From Plumapathes pennacea (Eukaryota > Cnidaria > Anthozoa > Antipatharia > Myriopathidae): 64,000 nt of DNA. The notes beneath the pieces are model-generated. The model ran no database searches and was not told the DNA's origin. It saw only the letters and a list, made by a program, of their open reading frames with translations. Positions 12,701-24,300 of the stretch are shown here, piece by piece. The DNA lies in contig OZ038462.1 of NCBI GenBank assembly GCA_964036295.1, positions 15,407,264 to 15,471,263 on the forward strand, given 5' to 3'. The position numbers and the translations under genes were made by a program. The stretch's first letter is position 1. The number at the start of each line of letters is the position of its first letter.

Positions 12701-15700
12701 CTGACAAAAAGAGGATTCCACGCAACCTATACAGCTGTTAAAGTTCCCGGTACGTGAATACATTTTGATTTCTACGTCTGTAATTTTACTAAATATGTTG
12801 CAGAGAGATTATCTTCTACTATATTAATATTAAGTTGGGGGGGGGGGGGGGGGGGGCGCCCGGTCCTGACAACCCTTACCCTTTTTCAGACCAAAATATC
12901 TGATTTTCTATACCCTATTTCAGACCTGACCTGAAAACGTATCATTATTCCACAGAATATTTTTTTCTATTGCAACGATTTCTGCCCGGTGTTTTCTTTT
13001 ATTTGCTGTGCAATGTCCGCGGCGACACATTTCTGTTAATCGTACCCTATCCCAGACCAAAAAAAAAAAAAAAACAGAAATTGATATCCTATTTCAGGCC
13101 AAGAAGGTGAAATCTATACCCTATTTCAGACTAAAAATGCTTGAAAATGATACCCTTTGAGGCAGTACATACGAATATGACTTATTTATTATATGGCACT
13201 GATACTACGGACGCTACGATTGGTTAATTTACCGGTCCATACTTTCCTGTACGGACCGCAAATTGATTGTACGCACGTTCTGATTGGTCAATTTTACCGG
13301 TCCATAACTTACTGTACGGACCGCAAAATCAGTTTGCTCATGTGGATCGCAAATGATTACTCGAAAAGTTGCTAAACGTTTGTCATAAAAGGCCCAGAAG
13401 TGCAATGGGAAGTTTAAACGTTCCGGATACTCACTGTTAAGTTATGATGATCGGGGAAAGCTTACAATCTTGGAAAATGACCGTTACGAAGAAGGAAAAC
13501 GTCCGAGGAAAAAATTGCTTGCGACCTCAGCCGTCATTGACAACAAGTGCTGCAGAGTATGGAGGGTTGTTTCACCCCTGTGTTAAAATTTGCACACTTG
13601 CCAGGAAGAAAGTGGAAAGCGAACACCGTGAACAGTTATGACTAAAACCGTGCAAGAATCAAGTTTTGCAGACATGTTTGCTCGTCATGGCGCACTGTGA
13701 CGACTGTAAATAATTTTTTCACAATGCACGAGAACTCTATTTCGAAATCACTGACTGGGACAAAAACGCCGTGGTGATTTGAGGACGTTTATTTTGCTGG
13801 AAGAAACCTAAACGCTCCACGAGGAGGCAGGAAAATTAAGCGGTGAGTTTTGAATAATATAACTTTCAACGATGTGTCGGTCGCAGTTTATGATGAAATG
13901 ATTTTCTTTTAGTGCCATTTTGCCTTCTACATTATTGTACGTGTAAGAAACTTATTCAAAAGAATAAAAAATACTCTGAGTTACAAAGCAGTTTCTTCTA
14001 GAAAGAGATAAGACTGCAGTTTTTTTAAATCTTTAGTGAGCGAGCAAGGGCGAGTTCGAGTCGTTCACCGAATAAAGTTCACTGCAGTGTCGTTGTTTGA
14101 CATACGCTATGGGCCATTTCATTCAGCTCAGAACAAATTAGTATTTATCTAGGCAGTTGATTCGACAGACGCTTATTTTCTTTCAATATTTTCTAATCGG
14201 TAGAATTGTAAGTTGTTAACTGAATTTGTTGTGAAAACAAACGTGCGTAATTCATGCCTGATCGCGATTGTTGTTGTTGAATGAACAAGACGAGTACTCG
14301 TTGGGGCCTTGTTTTATGTTTGCCGAATAATCTAAAGCCATATAATAAACATCTTATTAACCTCGTTTGCTTGGTCCGTACCGTAAGTTATGGATCCTCG
14401 TAAGGCGACGAAAAAAACTCGGTCCATAACTTACTGTACGGACCGCGCGCTCGTTTAATAAGATCTATATATGGGAGTACCCCTTTCCAGGGGGGTTGGC
14501 TTATGCGGTATCTGTCTGTAACACAAAGTTGATGTTGTGTTCTCTTTGATATTACTGTCGACTGGTAAACTTCAACTTATCGTTTTATGCTGGGTCTAAG
14601 AGCACAGCATATAATTGTTTTCACCCGAAAGCCAAAGCGTAGGTAAATCATGACAATTGGTAAAAGAAGTCTCCCCTCTAGGATTTGAAGTTTGATTTAC
14701 GTGCAAGCAAAAATACTATATTTTGATTGGATAATGTTGACGTGCAAGCGGTGTGGAAGTCTTTCTATTCTTGGCTGAAGTTCAACATGTAACGTGAGAT
14801 TTTTGCTGGCATGTGCTTGCGCTCTTGCGGTTTTGTTCAATTATATTCACTTTCGCATTCTTCTTCCAGTTTTTTCATTGCTGATTTAAACTAAGCGTAG
14901 CAAAGCAAACATAATCAAACAATACCATTTCGACAAGCTGAAGTCGCTCCCGCTGCGTTTTTAAGGTCGTCCACACGAAGTGGGTTGCGACCTTAAAGCA
15001 ATCACGGTGTCCCTCCAGCCTTCTGTGTCAACAATGAACTTCCAAATAAGGAACTTGTCAATTTCCAAATTTAGGCATGGTCGTGTTACGCGTTATCATA
15101 GCAGTTCTCTAAGTAACGTTTGTGCGGGAGCTTTTCTGGAACTCGCGTTATATGTCTGGTGGTGAAGCATTCGAAGCTTTTTGGCCATTGAGCCTACTAG
15201 AAATACGATAATCGCAGATATCCCCTCGCTCTGTAGTGGGTTTTCGGAAAGTGGGTTCTTGTTTTTTTTTCCGCTTTGAGATTATTTTAGTTTTATTTTT
15301 ATTTTTATAAACCACGGTTTGTATATTTCATTTTAACAAGTAACTCGCTTTGAGCAGTTTTATTGTATCCCCAGTAATGTTTATGTGAAAGAAAATCGAA
15401 GTCGTCCAAGATGACGTATTGGTCCTTTTAGTTCAGCTTGTGTGGCGATACACACGCAGCTATATCTGTAGTGCAGTTATTTTCCCGTCCCACCCATATC
15501 CCATTAAACTGGTGACTGGCCTCGGGTGCTCACCTGCCAGTGCTACACCACTTGCTGGTGAATGTGGGTTTGCGACCCCTTCATGCCTAGGGTTTGCATA
15601 CCCTATCCATGCTGCTCATCCCCCCGGGGGGGGGGGGGGTACTCCCTATGATCGGCTATACGGGGAGTCTCCGCCCGAAAGGGGTGTATTTTTACAATCG

Positions 15701-18700
15701 AGGTATAAAAAAGGGTATAGGAAAATGACGTTTTTTAGGTATTTTAAAGGGTCAATAAAAAGGGTGGAGTGAGGAAATAATTTTGGTACGCCGTTTTGTG
15801 TTAAACTCAGATACTTATTTAGAAAGGGCAAGCAACAAAGGTTAGTCAGTGGAAATCGAACAATCACCGTGACAAATATATTCTATCCCGTATAGCTTGT
15901 AACTCGATCACTTCAAGAATGCATTAAAATCTGTATGCTGATCATTTTCCCTCGAAGTATTGTTTTACTACACTTCTGTCGCCAGTTTCGGCTACCGTAT
16001 TCGCTCAGAGCAATCGGAACTTGGAGTCTTCAATGATTTAGTCAGATGTCTTATTTTTCTGTAATCTGACTCGCGGTGATTGCAGCGAGAATCGTTTACA
16101 AGCCCTTAGAAGTATTACTGGGTCTGAAGCCCGTGTATAATTTGAACTAAACTGTTAAGGTTTTGCTTTGATTCTGGGAGAAATCTTGCTGTTTTGAGTG
16201 GGTTCACATACAAAACAATTCGAGCCTCTTAAATATGCATGCCTGAGTCTGGTACAATGCAGTTCAGAGTAAAAACAAATCGCACAGGAAGCCTATTTAA
16301 TTGTACTGCCTATGAATTCAAAATTGGAAAATCAGTGTTCCTTTTTTCCCGTACTACAACGGCCGACCAACTTCAAACTTTGAACAGTAGGTTGGTTGTG
16401 CTTGTCCGGGTTAGAGTAGTCTCCAGAAAGACTGTTGTTGGTGACTGACGTTTCGACTACCTGAGCGGAAGTCATCTTCAGAGTCAAGTGAAAAGTATTC
16501 GTCAGATGGCGATATATATGTCTCTGGTCGTAGAAGTGATTGGTCCGTTATGTCGGCCTATGGTTGGTCGAGTCGGCTTGGTTGTGTTGATGTTGTTGAT
16601 GTCAGTTGATATTCTTTTATCCTGTTGATTAGTCTATTGTTCGTTCGGTTGCGTTTGATGTCATCTATCAGTCGTTTGTAAGGTGCCGGTAATTGTTGGC
16701 ATCTGTTGAGAGGTTTCCGTTCTAAGTTTGTGTACCAGCTTTCCAGTGTAGGGTCGTAGAATACGACATATCGGGGTAGCCGATATGTCGATACAACATC
16801 CGGGTAGCCCACAAACCCATCACGACTCTACGCGACTTACTGACCAACGTAAAGGACAAAGACGAACCCATCAACAGACAGGGAACAGTATACAGAATAT
16901 CTTGTACTGACTGCAAAGCCACCTACATCGGTGAAACTGGCAGAAACCTGAACACGAGACTTACTGAACACAAACGAGCTACCAGAAACGGCGACATCAG
17001 AAATCACATTTCTGAACACCACCGACAGACTAAACACGACATCAACTGGGACTCTGCTGAATGTATCAGCCACAGTACCAACTACTACCAACGACTTACA
17101 CTGGAAAGCTGGTACACAAACTTAGAACGGAAACCTCTCAACAGATGCCAACAATTACCGGCACCTTACAAACGACTGATAGATGACATCAAACGCAACC
17201 GAACGAACAATAGACTAATCAACAGGACAAAAGAACATCAACTGACATCAACAACATCAACACAACCAAGCCGACTCGACCAACCATAGGCCGACATAAC
17301 GGACCAATCACTTCTACGACCAGAGACATATATACCGCCATCTGACGAATACTTTTCACTTGACTCTAAAGATGAGTTCCGCTCAGGTAGTCGAAACGTC
17401 AGTCACCAACAACAGTCTTTCTGGAGACTACTCTAACCCGGATGATCACAACCAACATACTGTTCACACTCCTGGGTTCAAACCATTTGCCATGTTCAAA
17501 CTTTGAGTATTAAATTTTGAGAACGTGCTTGGCAGACTGTATGAATTAATTTGACGTGCCGACCGTGGGATATACGTACTTTGTCACGCAATCGATTCTT
17601 CTTTCAACGCAAAAGTATAACACACCATTCTTTTTCTCCTTCCTTTGCGTGTAGCACCTGAGTTCGAAGAAAAGATTGAGTCAACATTTCGGTAAAACAA
17701 AGGCTACTCTTGTTGGGAGTTACCAAAGTAAAAGTCCCATCAATGCCAGAGTGAGGGGGTATCTGCGATTATCGTATTTCTAGTAGAACCAATACCTTGC
17801 CACAATGCACTTGCTCGAAACGCTTTTTACTTTGTGAAAACAGTTCCTAGGTTTACACAATAAACTTCCAAAGCTGGCTTTGGTGAGTTAGATTTCTGAT
17901 AGTCTCTGCTTGTGACGTAGTTCCCTTCCGTCATCCTCTCCAGTCCAAGTAGCCGTACACATTACAATCAAACGTGCTAGAACCTTTTCACACAAAACCC
18001 CGCCGGGCACAGAATGAGTAGCATCATTGAAAGTTCTCTCGTCTGTTTTCCAGGGTGTCCATCTTCCGTGAGTGGAAACTACTCTGGCAGTTTTTCGAGT
18101 CCAAACTATCCAAACAATTATCCAAACAACAAAAGATGTTCCTGGCGCATCACAGTACCACGTGGTTACCGTGTGAAAGTTGTGTTTAGCACATTTCAAA
18201 CGGAATACTTTAGGGATTACTTGAGGATTTATGACGGCCCTTCAAGTACCAGTGCACTGCTGGCTTCCCGAAGCGGTAATATGTACGGGGCACGCGTTTA
18301 TATCTCCGCTGGATCATCCCTGTGGTTTAGTTTCATTACAAATGGCTATCTGACAAAAAAAGGATTCCACGCAACCTATACAGCTGTTAAAGTTCCCGGT
18401 ACGTGAATACATTTTGATTTCTACGTCTGTAATTTTACTAAATATGTTGCAGAGAGATTATCTTCTACTATATTAATATTAAGTTGGGGGGGCGCCCGGT
18501 CCTGACAACCCTTACCCTTTTTCAGACCAAAATATCTGATTTTCTATACCCTATTTCAGACCTGACCTGAAAACGTATCATTCACAGAATATTTTTTTCT
18601 ATTGCAACGATTTCTGCCCGGTGTTTTCTTTTATTTGCTGTGCAATGTCCGCGGCGACACATTTAATCGTACCCTATCCCAGACCAATAAAAAACAGAAT

Positions 18701-21259
18701 TGATATCCTATTTCAGGCCAAGAAGGCAAAATCTATACCCTATTTTAGACTAAAAATGCTTGAAAATGATACCCTTTGAGGCAGTACATACGAATATGAC
18801 TTATTTATTATATGGCACTGATACTACGGACGCTACGATTGGTTAATTTACCGGTCCATACTTTCCTGTACGGACCGCAAATTGATTGTACGCACGTTCT
18901 GATTGGTCAATTTTACCGGTCCATAACTTACTGTACGGACCGCAAAATTAGTTTGCTCATGCGGATCGCAAATGATTACTCGAAAATTTGCTAAACGTTT
19001 GTCATAAAAGTCCCAGAAGTGCAATGGGAAGTTTAAACGTTCCGGATACTCACTGTTAAGTTATGGTGAACGGGGAAAGTTTACAATCTTGGAAAATGAC
19101 CGTTACGAAGAAGGAAAACATCCGAGGAAAAAATTGCTTGCGACCTCAGCCGTCATTGACAACAAGTGCTGCAGAGTATGGAGGGTTGTTTCACCCCTGT
19201 GTTAAAATTTGCACACTTGCCAGGAAGAAAGTGGAAAGCGAACACCGTGAACAGTTATGACTAAAACCGTGCAAGAATCAAGTTTTGCAGACATGTTTGC
19301 TCATCATGGCGCACTGTGAAGACTGTAAATAAATTTTTCACAATGCACGAGAACTCTGTATTTCGAAATCACTGACTGGGAAAAAAAACGCCGTGGTGAT
19401 TTGAGGACGTTTATTTTGCTGGAAGAAACCTAAACGCTCCACGAGGAGGCAGGAAAATTAAGCGGTGAGTTTTGAATAATATAACTTTCAACGATGTGTC
19501 GGTCGCAGTTTATGATGAAATGATTTTCTTTTAGTGCCATTTTGCCTTCTACATTATTGTACGTGTAAGAAACTTATTCAAAAGAATAAAAAATACTCTG
19601 AGTTACAAAGCAGTTTCTTCTAGAAAGAGATAAGACTGCAGTTTTTTTAAATCTTTAGTGAGCGAGCAAGGGCGAGTTCGAGTCGTTCACCGAATAAAGT
19701 TCACTGTAGTGTCGTTGTTTGACATACGCTATGGGCCATTTCATTCAGCTCAGAACAAATTAGTATTTATATCTAGGCAGTTGATTCGACAGACGCTTAT
19801 TTTCTTTCAATATTTTCTAATCGGTAGAATTGTAAGTTGTTAAATGAATTTGTTGTGAAAACAAACGTGCGTAATTCATGCCTGATCGCGATTGTTGTTA
19901 TTGTTGAATGAACAAGACGAGTACTCGTTGGGGCCTTGTTTTATGTTTGCCGAATAATCTAAAGCCATATAATAAACATCTTATTAACCTCGTTTGCTTG
20001 GTCCGTACCGTAAGTTATGGATCCTCGTAAGGCGACGAAAAAAACTCGGTCCATAACTTACTGTACGGACCGCGCGCTCGTTTAATAAGATCTATATATG
20101 GGAGTACCCCTTTCCAGGGGGGTTGGCTTATGCGGTATCTGTCTGTAACACAAAGTTGATGTTGTGTTCTCTTTGATATTACTGTCGACTGGTAAACTTC
20201 AACTTATCGTTTTATGCTGGGTCTAAGAGCACAGCATATAATTGTTTTCACCCGAAAGCCAAAGCGTAGGTAAATCATGACAATTGGTAAAAGAAGTCTC
20301 CCCTCTAGGATTTGAAGTTTGATTTACGTGCAAGCAAAAATACTATATTTTGATTGGATAATGTTGACGTGCAAGCGGTGTGGAAGTCTTTCTATTCTTG
20401 GCTGAAGTTCAACTTGTAACGTGAGATTTTTGTTGGCATGTGCTTGCGCTCTTGCGGTTTTGTTCAATTATATTCACTTTCGCATTCTTCTTCCAGGTTT
20501 TTCATTGCTGATTTAAACTAAGCGAAGCAAAGCAAACATAATCAAACAATACCATTTCGACAAGCTGAAGTCGCTCCCGCTGCGTTTTTAAGGTCGCCCA
20601 CACGAAGTGGGTTGCGACCTTAAAGCAATCACGGTGTCCCTCCAACCTTCTGTGTCAACAATGAACTTCCAAATAAGGAACTTGTCAATTTCCAAATTTG
20701 GGCATGGTCGTGTTACGCGTTATCATAGCAGTTCTCTAAGTAACTTTTGTGCGGGAGCTTTTCTGGAACTCGCGTTATATGTCTGGTGGTGAAGCATTCG
20801 AAGCTTTTTGGCCATTGAGCCTACTAGAAATACGATAATCGCAGATATCCCCTCGCTCTGTATTGGGTTTTCGGAAAGTGGGGTTCTTGTTTTTTTTTTC
20901 CGCTTTGAGATTATTTTAGTTTTATTTTTATTTTTATAACCACGGTTTGTGTAGCGACGTCACCAGTCGGCCGCTAAAAAATATCTTTGTCACACGGCAG
21001 TCTGGTTTAGTTTAGACAACGTGCACAGTCTGCAATTTTCGTAGACAGTAGCTGAACCCTAAAGTTCGCTGAGACAGCTTTTACACGCAACTACAGAACA
21101 CTCCCGAGACTTGAAAGGCAAGAAAAGCGCAACTAGAATCATGACTCGATCAGTTTTGCACAGTCAGTAAAGTCGATCTTCGACACCAAAATTTTTAAAA
21201 AATTATGACAAGCCGCGATTTCTCCAGCCAACGCTGCATCCTAACCGCATAGGTGTGTG

Positions 21260-21303
<44 letters not shown>

Positions 21304-24300
21304 CACTTCATAAATCTAATACGCTTCTTTGAGTGTAACAAATTTAGGACTGTTAAAGCGAGAGTCGCTTGTTTAGGGGCCGTCGACATATTCACCACTC
21401 GCCCGCTTAACGTCCAATGGACGTTTGAGGGGGTGAGAGTCCGGACCGCCAAAAAAGTGGACGTTAGCGCTGGAATTTTGGGGATTGTGGAGGTAAAACT
21501 ATAAGAGAGCCTTAATGGAAAAACAAATTGCTCGGCCGTTTTATAAGGCTACATTTTACTCGGCGCTATGTTATCAGACATGAAAAATTTTGCAATTTAA
21601 AGCCGTGTCTGCACGTGGATTAAAGCTGTCTGGCACGTGTTGGTGCGAGATATTTAGATATTTAACCTACACGAAGTACCTAATGCGGTAATCCGCTGGT
21701 CAGAGCAAAGTTGAGAGAAACATGGCGGCCGTTGGCGATTCACCTCTCTCTTTGGATCGTTGGCATAAAATAAGATCGCAAGTAGTCATAGGCTGTGTGT
21801 GCACGTTTCAACATACCAGGTATGAAATGAATTCAATGGTTTTTATCTGTTCAGAACTTTCTGGTCGCCATTCCTTCAGCTTCGGTACGTGCGTTATTTT
21901 TATGCTGTTTTTATGACCATGGGACAACAAATTATGGGTGGACGTTAAGCAGGGGGGAGGGGGATTCGACCTTAACGTCCATTGGACGCTAAGCGGGGAA
22001 GTGGTGAATATGTCGACGGCCCCTTACATGCTTTCGAACCCCGCAAAATGTGTGAATTTTGGCAAGGATTCAATTTTGAACACAACTTTTCAAACCGCGT
22101 TTTACTAATTTAAAACATGTCAGGAATCGGGTGACACAATCTTGCACGAAGGCACTCTGAAATAGCTTTGAAAGCTAGCGAAAAGATCACACTATAATCC
22201 CACTTGGCCTTCATCACAGTTCCCGGGGCATCAAACGACAAAATATACGGCGATTGTTGTACTGTACGTTAATTGATGTAATTTTTCAAAACTCGCCGGT
22301 CCCTGAAAGCCACAGCTGTAGCTCTTTTCCAGCAAAGGAAACAAAACCCAAAACACTATTGTTTACGTCTTCAATGATTTCAAAATACACTGTGATAGAG
22401 CAGTCCTCATACAGTGCGAAAATTCCACTTTTCATTGTATTGTGCGTCGTCATCTTGCCAAAACTTGGATTCTGAAAACTACAATCCTGTTATTGGAAAA
22501 AATGAAATTTGCCACTGTGATTGTTCGATTTCCACCGACTGTATTTTGCTACTCCTTTCTGGAGAAGTGTCTGCGATTTAACACAATACTGGCGGCTGGG
22601 ATTGTGTTCATGTCGGCCAGTCGATGCCTTAAAAAAATTGTTTCACGACTACCAAGCTTGCCTCCAATACACTGGCAAAGTATCCGGGCAGTTTACAGCC
22701 ATCCGTCGAACTGCTTGGCCTTGTATCTGCATCTTGTTGTAGAAAATAACTTCCGTTCGTACTCTATCGTAAGTCTCTTAAAAAAATAGCGGCTTACGGT
22801 TCTGGCCTAAGAGCCTGGGAACGAGGTTGTACGCCAGACTGACAGACAGACTGACAGACAAATATTAAATTTCGAGATGGCGACCCGCTTGGATTATCCG
22901 AATAACGCGATACTACTGCATTAACGTCGTGATTATTTCCCTCGCTTCGCTCGGGGATTAAAACAATTCCGAGACATCGAAAAAGTTAACAAGCGACTCT
23001 TACTTTCAGTTCTGAAATTTGTTACACTCGAGAAAACGTAATTTACTAGAAATACGATAATCGCAGATACCCCCTCACTCTGCCATATGGGACTTTTACT
23101 TTAGGAACTCCCAACAAGAGTAGCCTTTGTTTTACCGAAATGTTGACTCAATCTTTTCTTCGAACTCAAGTGCTACACGCAAAGGAAGGAGAAAAAGAAT
23201 AGTGTGTGTTATACTTTTGCGTTGAAAAAAGAGTCGATTAAGTGAAGAAGGACGTATTTCCCACGGTCGGCACGTCAAATTAATTCATACAGTCTGCCAA
23301 GCACGTTCTCAAAATTTAATACTTAAAGTTTGAAGTTGGTTGGCCGTCGTAGTACGGGAAAAAGGAACGCTGATTTTCCAATTTTGAATTCATAGGCAGT
23401 ACAATTAAATAGGCTTCCTGTGCGATTTGTTTTTACTCTGAACTGCATGCACCAGACTCACGCATGCATATCTAATAGGCTTGAATTGTTTTGTATGTGA
23501 ACCCACTCAAAACAGCAAGATTTCTCCCAGAATCAAAGCAAAACTTGAACAGTTTAGTTCAAATTATACACGGGCTTCAGACCCAGTAATACGTCTAAGG
23601 GCTTGTGAATGATTCTCGCTGCAATCACCGCGTGTCAGATTACAGAAAAATAAGACATCTGACTAAATCATTCAAGACTCCAAGTTCCGATTGCTCTGAG
23701 CGAATACGGTAGCCGAAACTGGCGACAGAAGCATAGTAAAACAATACTTCGAGGAAAAATGATCAGCATACAGATTTTAATACATTCTTGAAGTGATCGA
23801 GTTACAAACTATAAGGGATAGAATATATTTGTCACGGTGATTGTTCGATTTCCACTGACTAACCTTTGTTGCTTGTCCTTTCTAAATAAGTATCTGAGTT
23901 TAACACAAAACGGCGTCTGAAGCTCCCGATTTGCTTTCAAGCGCTGTTCCCTTTGCGGAGTTGTCTGTGTTACCCGCTTCTGTTCATGTCGCTTTTGGTC
24001 GGCATTCATGCACTGTTGTCTTTGCGGACTCTTTTCTTCGGCCCGCTTTTTCTCCTGAAGGTCCCGATTCGCTTTCAAGCGCTGTTCTTTTTGCGGAGTT
24101 GTCTGTGTTGCCCGCTTCTGTTCATGTCGCTTTTGGTCGGCATTCATGCGCTGTTGTCTTTGCGGAGTCTTCTCTTCGGCCCGCTTTTTCTCCTGAAGGT
24201 CTCGATTCGCTTTCAAGCGCTGTTATCTTTGCGGAGTTGTCTATGTTACCCGCTTCTCTTCATGTCGCTTTCAATCGGCATTCATGCGCTGTTTTCTCTG

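Larger units (their letters stand above)
11265..15314 (+). repeat. Segmental duplication containing CUB5 (unit 1)
   Basis: It is nearly identical to 15786-20949 apart from small indels and the 1,111 bp insertion in the second unit. The homology starts inside repeat R and ends in a T-rich tract after TTTATAAACCACGGTTTG. The unit carries CUB5 with complete flanking intron. Confidence 0.9.
15786..20949 (+). repeat. Segmental duplication containing CUB6 (unit 2)
   Basis: Second copy of 11265-15314. It carries repeat R copy 2 (5' truncated), the Penelope-like insertion at 16384-17494, CUB6, and the second palindromic element (18800-20091). Confidence 0.9.

Noticed and set aside
15419..15772. Plus-strand ORF of 117 codons with Gly run
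   Set aside because: Runs through a G tract and low-complexity sequence, with no homologue in the other duplicated unit.
22442..22789. 115-codon plus-strand ORF
   Set aside because: Its central part is the antisense of the repeat R tail, so it is a shadow of a decayed R copy.
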